Under the pieces are notes generated by a model. It did not search any database. It was not told the origin of the DNA and saw nothing but the letters and a program-made list of their open reading frames with translations. A program made the translations under genes and the position numbers. Of a stretch of 64,000 nt of DNA, positions 18,403-29,237 are shown piece by piece. The first letter of the stretch is position 1, and each line of letters starts with the position of its first letter. Source of the DNA: UBA2231 sp964415175 (lineage in GTDB: Bacteria > Elusimicrobiota > Elusimicrobia > Elusimicrobiales > UBA9959); contig CAYPYG010000002.1 of assembly GCA_964415175.1 (NCBI GenBank), forward strand, positions 75,534 to 139,533. Direction: 5' to 3'.

Positions 18403-20901
18403 ATGACAGCACACAAGAACGACAAGAACCAGCCGGTGGACAACATCTTCGCCAATATCGTGGACCGCGACATCAGCGAGGAGATGAAGGCGTCCTACAT
18501 AGACTATTCGATGAGCGTCATCGTGGGCCGCGCGCTGCCCGACGTGCGCGACGGCCTCAAGCCCGTGCACCGCCGCGTGCTCTACACGATGGACGACATG
18601 GGGCTGCAGCACAACAAGCCCTTCAAGAAGAGCGCCCGCATAGTCGGCGACGTCATGGGTAAATACCACCCGCACGGCGACGCCGCCATCTACGACACTC
18701 TGGTCCGCATGGCGCAGGAATTCTCGCTGCGCTACACGCTGGTCGACGGCCAGGGCAATTTCGGCTCGGTCGACGGCGACCCGGCCGCGGCCATGCGTTA
18801 CACCGAGGCCCGGCTCTCCGGCATCGCCGGCGAACTGCTGGCCGACATAGAGAAAGAGACCGTGAAATGGACGCCGAACTACGACGGCTCCATGGTGGAG
18901 CCCAGCGTGCTGCCCGCCAAGCTGCCCAACCTGCTGGTCAACGGCTCCTCGGGCATCGCGGTCGGCATGGCCACCAATATCCCCACTCATAACCTGGCCG
19001 AGGTCTGCGACGCCACGATAGCCGTCATCGACAACCCCGAGCTGGACTCCAAGGAACTGATGAAGATCCTCAAGGGCCCGGATTTCCCGACCGGCGGCAT
19101 CATCCGCGGCCGCAAGGGCATCAAGGATTACTTCGAGACCGGCCGCGGCTCGGTCAAGATCCAGGCCCGCACCGAGATAGAGGAGATCAAGGGCAACCGC
19201 GAGGCCATCATCATCACCGAGATCCCCTACCAGGTCAACAAGTCCTCGCTGATCGAGAACATAGCGGAACTGGTCAAGGACAAGAAGATCACCGACATCT
19301 CCGACATCCGCGACGAGTCGGACAGGCGCGGCATGCGCGTCGTCATAGAGATCAAGCGCGACGGCAACGCCCAGGTCGTGCTGAACCAGCTCTACAAGCA
19401 CACGCAGATGGAGACCAGTTTCGGCGTCATCATGCTGGCCATCGTGGACGGCCGCCCGCGCGTGCTGCCGGTCAAGGAGGTCATGTCCCAGTACGTGCGC
19501 CACCGCCGCCTGATGGTGGTGAACCGCACCAAGTACGACCTCAAGAAGGCGCTGGCCCGCGCCCACATCCTGGAAGGCTACCTGATAGCCCTCAAGAACA
19601 TCGACGCGGTGGTCGAGATCATCAAGAAATCCAAGGACGCGCTGGAGGCCAAGGGAAAACTGATGGCCAAGTTCGCGCTGAGCGACATACAGGCCCAGGC
19701 CATCCTGGACATGCGCCTGCACCAGCTCACCCGCCTCGAGACCGGCGCCATCGAGGAGGAGCACAAGGCCCTGATGAAGCTCATCGCCGAGCTCCGCGCC
19801 ATCCTGGCCGACCCGAAGAAGGTCCTGAAGATCATCGTGGACGAACTGAAGTACATGAAGGAGAAGTACGGCGACAAGCGCAAGACCGACATCACCGGAG
19901 AGGCCCAGGAGCTCGACATCGAGGACCTGATCCCCGAGGAGCGCGTCGTCATCACGATGAGCCACGGCGGCTACATCAAGCGCATCCCGGCCGACACCTA
20001 CAAGGTGCAGGGCCGCGGGGGCAAGGGCATCATCGGCTCCGACGTCAAGGAGGAGGACTTCATCGAGAAGCTCTTCGTCACCTCCAGCCACGCCACCATA
20101 CTGATGTTCACCACGCGCGGCACCGTGTACGCGCTCAAGGGCTACGAGATCCCCGAGGGCAACCGCACGTCCCGCGGCAAGGCGATAGTGAACCTGCTGC
20201 AGATAAAGGACGAGAAGGTGACCTCCGTGCTCGCGGTCGAGTCGTTCGAGGAGGCCAAGGGGAAGGAGAGCTTCATCGTGATGTGCACCCGCAAGGGCAA
20301 CATCAAGAAGACCCCGATCGCCGACTTCGCCAATATCCGGCGCAGCGGCATCCGGGCCATCGGCCTGGAGGACGGCGACGTGCTGACCAGCGTCGATCAG
20401 ACCGGCGGGAAGCACGAGCTCATCATCGGGACCAAGCAGGGGATGTCTATCCGCTTCAACGAGAGCGACGTGCGCTCCATGGGCCGCGGCGCGATGGGCG
20501 TGCGCGGCATACGCCTCGACAAGGACGACCAGGTCATAGGGATGGAGGTCGCCGAGCCCAAGTCGAAGAAGACCCTGCTGACGGTCTGCGTCAACGGCTA
20601 CGGCAAGCGCACCGACCTCGACGAGTACCGCCACCAGCACCGCGGCGGCTCCGGCGTCATCACGATCAAGGCGACCGACCGCAACGGCCACGTCGTGGGC
20701 CTGCACCTGGTGGAGGACAAGGACGACCTGATGGTGATGACCGAGAAGGGCAAGATCATCCGCATGCCCTGCAAGGACCTGCGGGTCATCAGCCGCAACA
20801 CCCAGGGCGTGCGCCTGGTCCGCCTCGAGGAGGGCGACCGCATCGCCTCGGTGGAACCGGTGGTGGACGAGGGCGAGGCCGCGGTCGAAGGCAAGAAGTA
20901 G
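18403..20901 (+). CDS. gyrA: DNA gyrase subunit A
   Basis: An 832-residue gyrase cleavage/ligation subunit. The breakage-reunion domain has VDGQGNFGSVDGDPAAAMRYTEARLS with catalytic Y133. The quinolone-determining region reads HPHGDAAIYD; A94 stands at the E. coli Ser83 position and D98 at Asp87. The C-terminal beta-pinwheel is preceded by a GyrA-box version (QGRGGKG), supporting true gyrase (DNA-wrapping) rather than topoisomerase IV. It ends with an acidic/basic tail. A long perfect terminator follows, closing the dnaA-gyrA block. Confidence 0.98.
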   Translation: MTAHKNDKNQPVDNIFANIVDRDISEEMKASYIDYSMSVIVGRALPDVRDGLKPVHRRVLYTMDDMGLQHNKPFKKSARIVGDVMGKYHPHGDAAIYDTLVRMAQEFSLRYTLVDGQGNFGSVDGDPAAAMRYTEARLSGIAGELLADIEKETVKWTPNYDGSMVEPSVLPAKLPNLLVNGSSGIAVGMATNIPTHNLAEVCDATIAVIDNPELDSKELMKILKGPDFPTGGIIRGRKGIKDYFETGRGSVKIQARTEIEEIKGNREAIIITEIPYQVNKSSLIENIAELVKDKKITDISDIRDESDRRGMRVVIEIKRDGNAQVVLNQLYKHTQMETSFGVIMLAIVDGRPRVLPVKEVMSQYVRHRRLMVVNRTKYDLKKALARAHILEGYLIALKNIDAVVEIIKKSKDALEAKGKLMAKFALSDIQAQAILDMRLHQLTRLETGAIEEEHKALMKLIAELRAILADPKKVLKIIVDELKYMKEKYGDKRKTDITGEAQELDIEDLIPEERVVITMSHGGYIKRIPADTYKVQGRGGKGIIGSDVKEEDFIEKLFVTSSHATILMFTTRGTVYALKGYEIPEGNRTSRGKAIVNLLQIKDEKVTSVLAVESFEEAKGKESFIVMCTRKGNIKKTPIADFANIRRSGIRAIGLEDGDVLTSVDQTGGKHELIIGTKQGMSIRFNESDVRSMGRGAMGVRGIRLDKDDQVIGMEVAEPKSKKTLLTVCVNGYGKRTDLDEYRHQHRGGSGVITIKATDRNGHVVGLHLVEDKDDLMVMTEKGKIIRMPCKDLRVISRNTQGVRLVRLEEGDRIASVEPVVDEGEAAVEGKK

Positions 20902-20917
20902 GGCCCGCGCCCGCGCG

Positions 20918-20957
20918 AGCGGCCGGCGGAGGGAGACCTCCCCGGCCGCTTTCTTTT
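20918..20957 (+). terminator. Strong intrinsic terminator after gyrA
   Basis: Outer stem AGCGGCCGG (20918-20926) / CCGGCCGCT (20942-20950) and inner stem GGAGG / CCTCC with a GAGA tetraloop and one bulged C, then TTCTTTT. The marC promoter begins immediately after. Confidence 0.92.
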
Positions 20958-20965
20958 GCTAGAAT
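20957..20965 (+). promoter_or_regulatory. Extended -10 promoter (TGCTAGAAT) for marC-like gene
   Basis: TGC-TAGAAT ends 6 nt before the ATG at 20972, with no Shine-Dalgarno between. This predicts a leaderless mRNA. The -35 region would fall inside the gyrA terminator stem. Confidence 0.6.
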
Positions 20966-20971
20966 TAAGAG

Positions 20972-21571
20972 ATGGAACTCCTGCCTTTCGCTTCCGCGGT
21001 CTTCACGCTGGCGCTGGTCATGGACCCGCTGGGCAATATCCCGATGTTCATGTCGGCGCTCAAGGGAGTGCCGGAGGAACGGCGGCGGCCCGTGATAGCC
21101 CGGGAGCTCCTCATCGCGCTCGGCATCATGGTCTTCTTCCTGCTCTTCGGGAAGTACATCGTTTCCTTTCTCGCCATAGACCTGACCGCGATGTCGGTGG
21201 CCGGCGGCATCGTGCTGTTCCTCATCGCCCTGCAGATGATCTTCCCCCGCGGAAATTCCCATTTCGCCGATAATCCCGGCGGCGAGCCCCTCATCGTCCC
21301 GCTGGCGATCCCCCTGGTGGCCGGGCCTTCCGTCCTGACGATGGTGCTGCTGTTCTCCATGCAGGAGCCCGGGCGCCTGTGGGTCTGGGCCGGGGTGGTC
21401 GGCGCGGCCTGGCTGATAAACGCCGCCATCCTGGGAGGCATGTCCGGGCTGCTGTCCCGTCTTCTGGGCGAACGCGGGCTGCTGGCCATGGAAAAACTGA
21501 TGGGCATGATACTCATAACCATTTCCGTGCAGATGATAATGACGGGCCTCAAGAAGTTCCTGGCCGCCTGA
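20972..21571 (+). CDS. MarC/UPF0056-family integral membrane protein
   Basis: A 199-residue inner-membrane protein with six hydrophobic segments. Family hallmarks are DPLGNIPMF in the first loop (residues ~17-25), the AGGIVLFLIALQMIFP segment and PLAIPLVAGPSVLTMVLL, which together define MarC proteins. Despite the name, antibiotic resistance function has not held up for this family; transport of a small solute is assumed but unproven. It is probably leaderless and stands alone between the gyrA terminator and a TPR gene 18 nt downstream, with which it may be co-transcribed. Confidence 0.9.
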   Translation: MELLPFASAVFTLALVMDPLGNIPMFMSALKGVPEERRRPVIARELLIALGIMVFFLLFGKYIVSFLAIDLTAMSVAGGIVLFLIALQMIFPRGNSHFADNPGGEPLIVPLAIPLVAGPSVLTMVLLFSMQEPGRLWVWAGVVGAAWLINAAILGGMSGLLSRLLGERGLLAMEKLMGMILITISVQMIMTGLKKFLAA

Positions 21572-21589
21572 GACAGAAGGAGAGACGAC

Positions 21590-23080
21590 ATGGACCGCAT
21601 CCGCCTTTTCGCCTTTATTCTTTCCGCCGCGCTGCTCTGCGCCGCGCGCGCGGCGGCGCAGGAGGCCGGCGATCCCGCCCCGGCCGCCGGGCCGGAGCTC
21701 TCGGCCCAGCCGGAGCCGGCCGGAGAGGAGGCGGCCCCGCCGCCGGCTCCCGACGCGCCGGTCCCCGCCGGGCCCGCAGAAGAAGAACCGGTTCCCGCCC
21801 CCGCGGCCACCGAACCCGAGCCGCAGGCCGCCGAGCCGGAGCCGCCGGCCGCCGTCATCGACCCTTCTCCCTCGGACGAGATCGTCTCGCCGGAGGCCCG
21901 GCTCTCCGCGCGCGAAGCGGAATGGGCCTTTCTCAAAGCCGCTTCCGCGGAACAGGACAAGGACATAACGCGCATCGTCATGACACAGGTCTCGGGCTGG
22001 CTGTCCAGCGGCCCGCTCGATTCGACGGCGGCCGAAGCGCAGCTGCTGAAGGCCGAATTGCGCATCCGCCTGAAGGATCACCGCGAGGCCGTGGTGGACC
22101 TGCTGAAGCAGCTGCAGCTCTATCCCGGCTCGGAGGCCGCCAGGAAAGCGGGCCCGATGCTGGAGGGGCTGGTCAACGACAAAGCCGACAAGAAGCTCCG
22201 GCCTCTGCTCCTGGAGCTGGCCAAACCGTTCAATATGCCGGCCAAGGAAGACAGGATGGCCATGCTTCTCGGGCGCCTGGCGGCCGGGGCCGGGGACGAC
22301 TATTACGAGCCGCTCGTGGAGGAGTTCCGCCTTTTCTTCGAGCGCTTCCCTTCCTATCCCGGCCGGGACTCGCTGCAGCGCGCGCTGGCCGATTTGCACG
22401 CCGGCAGGAAGGAATATACGGCGGCCCGGATCGCCTACGAGAAACTGATAGCGATGCATCCCTCCACCGCTCTCATGGCGGGTTCGAAACTGGCCCTGGC
22501 CGGACTGCTCGCCGACAGCCTGAAAGAGTACGACCGGGCCATAGAGCTCTACCTGGAGATAACGAACTCCTTTCCGGGGACGGACGAAGCCTGGCGTTCC
22601 TTCTCGAAACTCCCCGAACTGGCGGAAAAGCAGAAGAAATACGAACTGGCCGTGGAGACCTACGAGAGGATCCTGACGCTCTACCCGGAAAAAGCCGAAG
22701 CCTACGAGGCCTACAGGTCGGCCGCGCGCGTGCTGCGCGAACGCATGAAGAAGCCGGCCGAAGCCGTGGCCGTGCTGGTGCGCCTGGCCGACAAGTACGG
22801 CGGCGAGAAGGGTCACGGGGCCCTTTTCCTGGCCGCCGAGATAACGCGGAAGGATATCAAGGACGCCGCGGCCGAGGCCGTCCTCTACGATAAGATAATC
22901 GCCGAGTACGAGAAGGACGGGCAGGCGCCCGCGGCGATGTACGCCGCCGGCGAGACCTGGGAAAAAGCGAAGAATTACGACATGGCCCGGCAGTATTACG
23001 TGAAACTCGCGGAAAAGTACCGGGACGACAAGCTGGCCGCCAGGGCCCAGAAACGGCTGGACGCCATACTCGGGAAATAA
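21590..23080 (+). CDS. Exported TPR-repeat protein
   Basis: A 496-residue protein with a signal peptide (about 1-23, ending ARAAAQ) and a Pro/Glu/Ala-rich low-complexity linker to about residue 95. A long all-helical region of tetratricopeptide-type repeats follows. Clear repeat-like units include AYEKLIAMHPSTALMAGSKLALAGLL, AIELYLEITNSFPGTDEAWRSF and YYVKLAEKYRDDKLAARAQKRL. There is no catalytic motif. Such proteins act as periplasmic or outer-membrane assembly scaffolds; the specific partner is unknown. AAGGAGAG precedes the ATG. The adenosine deaminase start follows the stop by 1 nt. Confidence 0.78.
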   Translation: MDRIRLFAFILSAALLCAARAAAQEAGDPAPAAGPELSAQPEPAGEEAAPPPAPDAPVPAGPAEEEPVPAPAATEPEPQAAEPEPPAAVIDPSPSDEIVSPEARLSAREAEWAFLKAASAEQDKDITRIVMTQVSGWLSSGPLDSTAAEAQLLKAELRIRLKDHREAVVDLLKQLQLYPGSEAARKAGPMLEGLVNDKADKKLRPLLLELAKPFNMPAKEDRMAMLLGRLAAGAGDDYYEPLVEEFRLFFERFPSYPGRDSLQRALADLHAGRKEYTAARIAYEKLIAMHPSTALMAGSKLALAGLLADSLKEYDRAIELYLEITNSFPGTDEAWRSFSKLPELAEKQKKYELAVETYERILTLYPEKAEAYEAYRSAARVLRERMKKPAEAVAVLVRLADKYGGEKGHGALFLAAEITRKDIKDAAAEAVLYDKIIAEYEKDGQAPAAMYAAGETWEKAKNYDMARQYYVKLAEKYRDDKLAARAQKRLDAILGK

Positions 23081-23081
23081 G

Positions 23082-24122
23082 GTGGCGGACCCTTTCAGCC
23101 GGCCGGTCCCCGGCGGGGAGGTCCGGGCCCTGCCCAAGGCCGAACTGCACCGCCACCTCGAGGGCTGCGTCTCCGTGCCGTCGATAATACGCCTGGCCAC
23201 GAAGCACGGTACGCGGCTGCCCTCCTCCGATCCCGCGGAACTGGAACGACTCACCAAACTGAAAACCCCGATGGGCTCGCTGGACGAGGTGCTGGCGATG
23301 TTCTCCATAGCGCAGGCCGCTTTCGCCTCCTACGAAGCCGTCGAGGAGATAACCTGGGAGGCGCTGGAGACGGCCTTCCGCGGCGAGAATATCCGCCTGC
23401 TGGAACTGCGCTTCAGCCCCGACTTCATGCTCGGCGGCAAGGACCTGGACTGGCGCAGGTCTCTGGATATAATGGATTCCGTCGTCAGGCGCTTCGAGTC
23501 GCGCCATCCCTTCGTCGGCGGGCTCATCGTCATAGCCTCTCGCGGGCTCGGCCTGGCCTCGGCCGAACGCACCGCGGAATTCGCCGTCGAAAACCGGAAG
23601 AAGGTGATCGGCTTCGACCTGGCCGAGGGGGAGAAGACCTTCCCGGCCCGGCTCTACGCCCCGCTGGCGAAAAAACTCCGCGCCGCCGGTCTGCCGCTGA
23701 CCGTGCACAGCGGCGAGGAGGGAGAGTCCGCGCAGGTCAGGGACACGCTGGAACTGCTGCGGCCCGCGCGCATAGGCCACGGGGTGAAGGCCGCCGAAGA
23801 CCGCACCGGCCGTACGATGGAGATGCTACGGGAGGCCGGTGTCACCGTCGAGACCAATCCCTGGAGCAATTACCTCACCCGCGCGGTGGAAAGCCCCGAA
23901 AAGCACCCTCTCAAAAAATTCCTGGACGCCGGGCTCAAGTGCTCGATAAGCGCCGACGACCCGGAGATACTCGACACCGACCTCGACCGCGAGTACGCGC
24001 TGGCGCTGGGCCCGCTGGACCTGACCCGCGCGGACCTCGATCTCTGCCGCCGTTACGCGGTCGAAGGTTCTTTCCTGGACCTGGACCGCCGCCGGCAGGC
24101 CGCCAAAGAACTGGGCTTCTGA
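23082..24122 (+). CDS. Adenosine deaminase-family amidohydrolase
   Basis: A 346-residue zinc hydrolase, starting at GTG one base after the TPR gene stop. Metal and catalytic motifs of the adenosine/adenine deaminase family are present: KAELHRHLEGC (HxH zinc ligands), GFDLAEGE, TVHSGEEGE (catalytic Glu with the H-x-G-E form), RIGHGVKA (catalytic His) and ISADDPEIL (zinc Asp). It deaminates a purine base or nucleoside in salvage. Sequence alone does not decide between adenosine and related substrates such as adenine or aminofutalosine. Confidence 0.85.
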   Translation: MADPFSRPVPGGEVRALPKAELHRHLEGCVSVPSIIRLATKHGTRLPSSDPAELERLTKLKTPMGSLDEVLAMFSIAQAAFASYEAVEEITWEALETAFRGENIRLLELRFSPDFMLGGKDLDWRRSLDIMDSVVRRFESRHPFVGGLIVIASRGLGLASAERTAEFAVENRKKVIGFDLAEGEKTFPARLYAPLAKKLRAAGLPLTVHSGEEGESAQVRDTLELLRPARIGHGVKAAEDRTGRTMEMLREAGVTVETNPWSNYLTRAVESPEKHPLKKFLDAGLKCSISADDPEILDTDLDREYALALGPLDLTRADLDLCRRYAVEGSFLDLDRRRQAAKELGF

Positions 24123-24147
24123 GCCCTGCCTTCCCGGCGGCGGCATT

Positions 24148-24156
24148 TGATAGAAT
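24148..24156 (+). promoter_or_regulatory. Extended -10 promoter (TGATAGAAT) for antiporter gene
   Basis: TGA-TAGAAT ends 6 nt before the ATG at 24163, and TTTACAT between them has no ribosome binding site. This is the same leaderless geometry as at 20957 and 33082. Confidence 0.6.
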
Positions 24157-24162
24157 TTACAT

Positions 24163-25641
24163 ATGATAGCGGCGGAATATTTCATACTGGCGGCCTGCGT
24201 GCTGCTGGCCGTGAGCGTGCTGGCCAGCAAGGCTTCCGGCAAGATGGGCCTGCCGGCGCTGCTCATCTTCATCTTCATCGGCATGCTGGCTGGTTCCGAA
24301 GGGATCGGCGGCGTGCATTTCGACAACGCTCCGCTGGCCAAGACCGCGGGCGTGGTGGCCCTTTCCGTCATACTTTTTTACGGCGGACTCAGCACCGACC
24401 TGAAAGCCGTGAGGCCGGCGCTTAAAGAGGGCGTGACGCTGGCTGTAATGGGTACGCTGTTGACGGCGCTGGTGGTGGGCCTGGCCGCGCATTTCGTCCT
24501 GGGCCTGGGCCTTGAAACCGGCCTGCTGATCGGCGCCATAATCTCGTCCACCGACGCGGCCGCGGTCTTCTCGGTGCTGCGCGCACGCGGCGTGCACATA
24601 AGGCCCGGCCTGCGCGGCCTGCTGGAACTCGAGTCCGGCAGCAACGACCCCACCGCGGTCTTCCTGACCGTGGGGATGATAGGGGTCGTTGTCTCGGGCG
24701 GCGGCGCCTACTGGCGCCTGCTGCCCGCCTTCCTGGGGGAGATGATCATCGGCGCGGCCGTGGGTTGGGCCATGGCGCGGGCGACCATATACGCCATAAA
24801 CAGGATGGACCTCGATTACGAGGGTCTCTACCCGGTCTTTACGTTGGCGCTGGTCATAATCACCTACTACCTCACTTCGCTGATAAAGGGCAATGGTTTT
24901 CTTTCCGTTTACGCGGCGGGGCTGGTCATGGCCGGCCGGGGCTTCCTGCATAAGAAGCCGCTGATCTACTTCCACGAGGGCGTGGCCTGGCTGATGCAGA
25001 TAGCGATGTTCCTCACGCTGGGATTGCTCGTTTTCCCGTCGCAGCTGGCGCCCGTGGCCGGCAGCGGCCTGCTGATCTCCTTCGTCCTTATCTTCATCGC
25101 CAGGCCGCTGGCGGTCTTCCTCCTTCTGGCGCCTTTCCGGACCCCTCTCAACGAGAAACTGTTTATTTCCTGGGTCGGCCTGCGCGGCGCCGCGCCCATC
25201 ATCCTGGCCACCTTCCCGCTGATAGCGGGACTCGAGGGCTCCGGTTATATCTTCAACATCGTCTTTTTCTGCGTGCTGGCCTCGGCCCTCCTGCAGGGTT
25301 CCACTATACCGCTGGCGGCCCGGCTGCTGGGGCTGGAAGTGCCGCCGGCCGAGGCCAGGGTGGCGCCGCTCTCGCTCGAGGACGGCTTCGACATCAACGC
25401 CCAGATGAGCGAGCTCATCGTGCCGGCCGGCAGCTACGCCGCGGGCAAAAAACTTTTCGAGCTCGGCGTCCCGAGGGAAGTCCTGGTCGTGATGATATAC
25501 AGGGATTCCAGGTACCTTATACCGAGCGGCGAGACGGATATCGAGGCCGGCGACATCCTCATCTCGCTCGGCGAGGGTCCCGCGCTGCAGACCCTCAAGA
25601 CCATACTCGCTTCCGGTCCCGCCGACGCCGCGGCGGCATGA
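24163..25641 (+). CDS. K+/H+ antiporter, NhaP2/CvrA type (CPA1) with RCK_C domain
   Basis: A 492-residue cation/proton antiporter of the inner membrane. About 12 transmembrane segments cover residues 1-400. Family motifs include FYGGLSTDLKAVRPALKEG and IGAIISSTDAAAVFSVLR (the TDxxAV ion-pathway motif). LLELESGSNDPTAVFLT (the ESGxNDP motif) and SWVGLRGAAPIILATFP follow. After them comes a cytosolic TrkA-C/RCK_C domain (SELIVPAGSYAAGKKLFELG...GDILISLG), typical of NhaP2-type potassium antiporters. The stop overlaps the MFS gene start (ATGA). Confidence 0.9.
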   Translation: MIAAEYFILAACVLLAVSVLASKASGKMGLPALLIFIFIGMLAGSEGIGGVHFDNAPLAKTAGVVALSVILFYGGLSTDLKAVRPALKEGVTLAVMGTLLTALVVGLAAHFVLGLGLETGLLIGAIISSTDAAAVFSVLRARGVHIRPGLRGLLELESGSNDPTAVFLTVGMIGVVVSGGGAYWRLLPAFLGEMIIGAAVGWAMARATIYAINRMDLDYEGLYPVFTLALVIITYYLTSLIKGNGFLSVYAAGLVMAGRGFLHKKPLIYFHEGVAWLMQIAMFLTLGLLVFPSQLAPVAGSGLLISFVLIFIARPLAVFLLLAPFRTPLNEKLFISWVGLRGAAPIILATFPLIAGLEGSGYIFNIVFFCVLASALLQGSTIPLAARLLGLEVPPAEARVAPLSLEDGFDINAQMSELIVPAGSYAAGKKLFELGVPREVLVVMIYRDSRYLIPSGETDIEAGDILISLGEGPALQTLKTILASGPADAAAA

Positions 25642-26852
25642 CCGCCCGCCTCCTGTCGCGCTGGCGCGCGGCCGACCCCGCCTTCAGGGCCTTCCTGCTG
25701 GGCGTGCTGCTTTTCGGCGTCAACGCCGGCGTGCTGTCGGCGGCCTTCAACAACTATCTCAACGACACCTTCAGCCTGACCTCGGGCCAGCGCGGCTTCC
25801 TCGAATTCCCGCGCGAGCTGCCGGGCTTCCTCGTCGTCTTCATGGCCGGCCTGCTGGCCGCGGTCCCGGTGCGGCGCTGGGCCGTGATGACCAGCCTGCT
25901 GACCGCCGCGGGCGTGGCCGGGCTGGCTTTCCTGTCGCCGACGTACCACCTGATGCTCGTCTGGATGCTGGTCTGGAGTTCCGGCAGCCATCTCTTCATG
26001 ACGGTGGAGAGCGTGATGGGCCTGCGCTTCTCCAAAGAGGGCGGGCAGGGCCGGCGGCTGGGACAGATAAGCGGCGTGACCAATTTCGCCGCGATAGCGG
26101 GCGCCGGGGCCGTCTGGCTGCTGGCGCGTTCGGCCGGCCCCTGGCTCTACAGGGCGGCTTTCCTCTTCGCCGCGCTCGCTTCCGTCGCCGCGGCCTTCCT
26201 GTTCGCGCGCATCCCCGCGTCCGACGAGGACCGCGCGCCGCGCGGGCGGCGCTTCGTCATCAAGCGGCGGTACAAGTGGTACTACCTGCTCAATATCCTC
26301 TTCGGCGCGCGCAAGCAGATCTTCCTGACCTTCGCGCCGTGGGTGCTGGTCACCGTCTACGGCGCGAGCCCGGCGCTCATGGCCGCTCTCGCGATGGCGG
26401 CCGCGGCGGCCGGCGTGGTCTTCCGGCAGGCCTTCGGCGAGCTGACCGACCGGGTGGGAGAGCGCCGGATGTTCATCGGGGACGCCCTCATACTGCTGGG
26501 CATCTGCGCCGGCTTCGCCTTCTCCTCGTTCCGGCCGCTGCTCTACTTCCTCTTCGTGCTCGACAACCTGATGTTCGCCACGCGCATAGCGCGCACGACC
26601 TACCTCAACCGCATCGCGGAGGCGAAGGCCGACATCGCCCCTACCATCTCCTTCGGCATCACGATAGACCACGCCGTCTCGATGACGATACCGGCGGCCG
26701 GCGGCCTGCTCTGGGCCGCCTGCGGCTACAGGTCGGTCTTCGTCGCCGCCTCGCTGCTCGCCGTAGCCGGCCTGCTGGCCGCGCTCGCCATCGACGACGG
26801 GCGCCGGAAGAAGGCGGCGCCGTCCGCCCCGGTCCCGGTCATGCCCGACTGA
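25638..26852 (+). CDS. MFS transporter
   Basis: A 404-residue major facilitator with about 12 hydrophobic segments. Loop 2-3 carries the basic motif VPVRRW, and the second half has ELTDRVGERRMF, matching the MFS D-R-x-G-x-R/K signature between helices 8 and 9. A basic cytosolic loop (APRGRRFVIKRRYKWYY) separates the two six-helix halves. The substrate cannot be inferred. It is translationally coupled to the upstream antiporter. Confidence 0.82.
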   Translation: MTARLLSRWRAADPAFRAFLLGVLLFGVNAGVLSAAFNNYLNDTFSLTSGQRGFLEFPRELPGFLVVFMAGLLAAVPVRRWAVMTSLLTAAGVAGLAFLSPTYHLMLVWMLVWSSGSHLFMTVESVMGLRFSKEGGQGRRLGQISGVTNFAAIAGAGAVWLLARSAGPWLYRAAFLFAALASVAAAFLFARIPASDEDRAPRGRRFVIKRRYKWYYLLNILFGARKQIFLTFAPWVLVTVYGASPALMAALAMAAAAAGVVFRQAFGELTDRVGERRMFIGDALILLGICAGFAFSSFRPLLYFLFVLDNLMFATRIARTTYLNRIAEAKADIAPTISFGITIDHAVSMTIPAAGGLLWAACGYRSVFVAASLLAVAGLLAALAIDDGRRKKAAPSAPVPVMPD

Positions 26853-26887
26853 GGCCCGGCCGCGGGTATCGCCGCGCCCCCTATTTT

Positions 26888-26896
26888 TGGGATAAT
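26888..26896 (+). promoter_or_regulatory. Extended -10 promoter (TGGGATAAT) for ettA
   Basis: TGG-GATAAT lies 33 nt before the ATG at 26930. The predicted leader carries CAAGGA, a ribosome binding site, so this is a conventional leadered promoter in contrast to the leaderless ones nearby. Confidence 0.45.
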
Positions 26897-26929
26897 TTAG
26901 GGCACATTACCGGGCTCAAGGATATAATC

Positions 26930-28621
<1,692 letters not shown>

Positions 28622-28640
28622 GAGCGGGTCCGGGAGGGGT

Positions 28641-29183
28641 TTACCTGCCCGGGCCTTCGCAGTAGTTCATCAGTCCGGCGGCCGCGCGTTCGATGCGGGC
28701 CCTGTTCCGCTTGGGACATTTTTCGGTGATCAGCGCTCCCAGGGTCTTCCTGGCCTCGGGCGCGAGGTTCGGCGGTTTCATCGCCTTGGCGTAGGCGGAG
28801 AACTCCTCATAGGAAGAGCCCCGCTTGGGCAGAACGTTCTTCATGTGCGCCCTGTAGCGCTCCCGGATCTCCAGGAACTGCCGGTTCACCTCGGCGGGGT
28901 CGCTGCCGGGGCCCGAAAGGGCCTCCAGGAGGTCCAGGTTCTCCTCTATGTCCTGCACGAACCTGGGAGAGGCGCAGAGTATCGCGACGAGCGGTTCCCC
29001 TCCCGCGCGCACTCCCTCCGGGGTCGAGACGGTCTTTCCCCTGTTAGCGAAACGGGCGCTGGCCTTGGCCGCCGCCTCTTCGGCGTCCGCGCGTTTTTTC
29101 TTCGCGGCCTCCTTGTCGATTATCTGTTCGCAGCCCGCGCACAGGAAGGCCGCCGCCGCGATAAGGATGAGGTTCTTTTTCAT
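28641..29183 (-). CDS. Lipoprotein of unknown function
   Basis: A 180-residue protein with a lipoprotein signal peptide: MKKNLILIAAAAF followed by the lipobox LCAGC with lipidated C18. The mature part starts with a charged helical stretch (DKEAAKKKRADAEEAAAKASARFA) and is then mostly helical. Two cysteines near the C-terminus (TEKCPKR and NYCEG) could pair. I recognise no family. GGAG lies 8 nt before the ATG. It follows the pilin gene by 54 nt on the same strand and may be co-expressed with it. Confidence 0.75.
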   Translation of the reverse strand: MKKNLILIAAAAFLCAGCEQIIDKEAAKKKRADAEEAAAKASARFANRGKTVSTPEGVRAGGEPLVAILCASPRFVQDIEENLDLLEALSGPGSDPAEVNRQFLEIRERYRAHMKNVLPKRGSSYEEFSAYAKAMKPPNLAPEARKTLGALITEKCPKRNRARIERAAAGLMNYCEGPGR

Positions 29184-29237
29184 TTCAGGCTCCAGGGTCG
29201 GTCCGCCCCGGACGCGGGGCGGAGAAAGTTACTCCGG

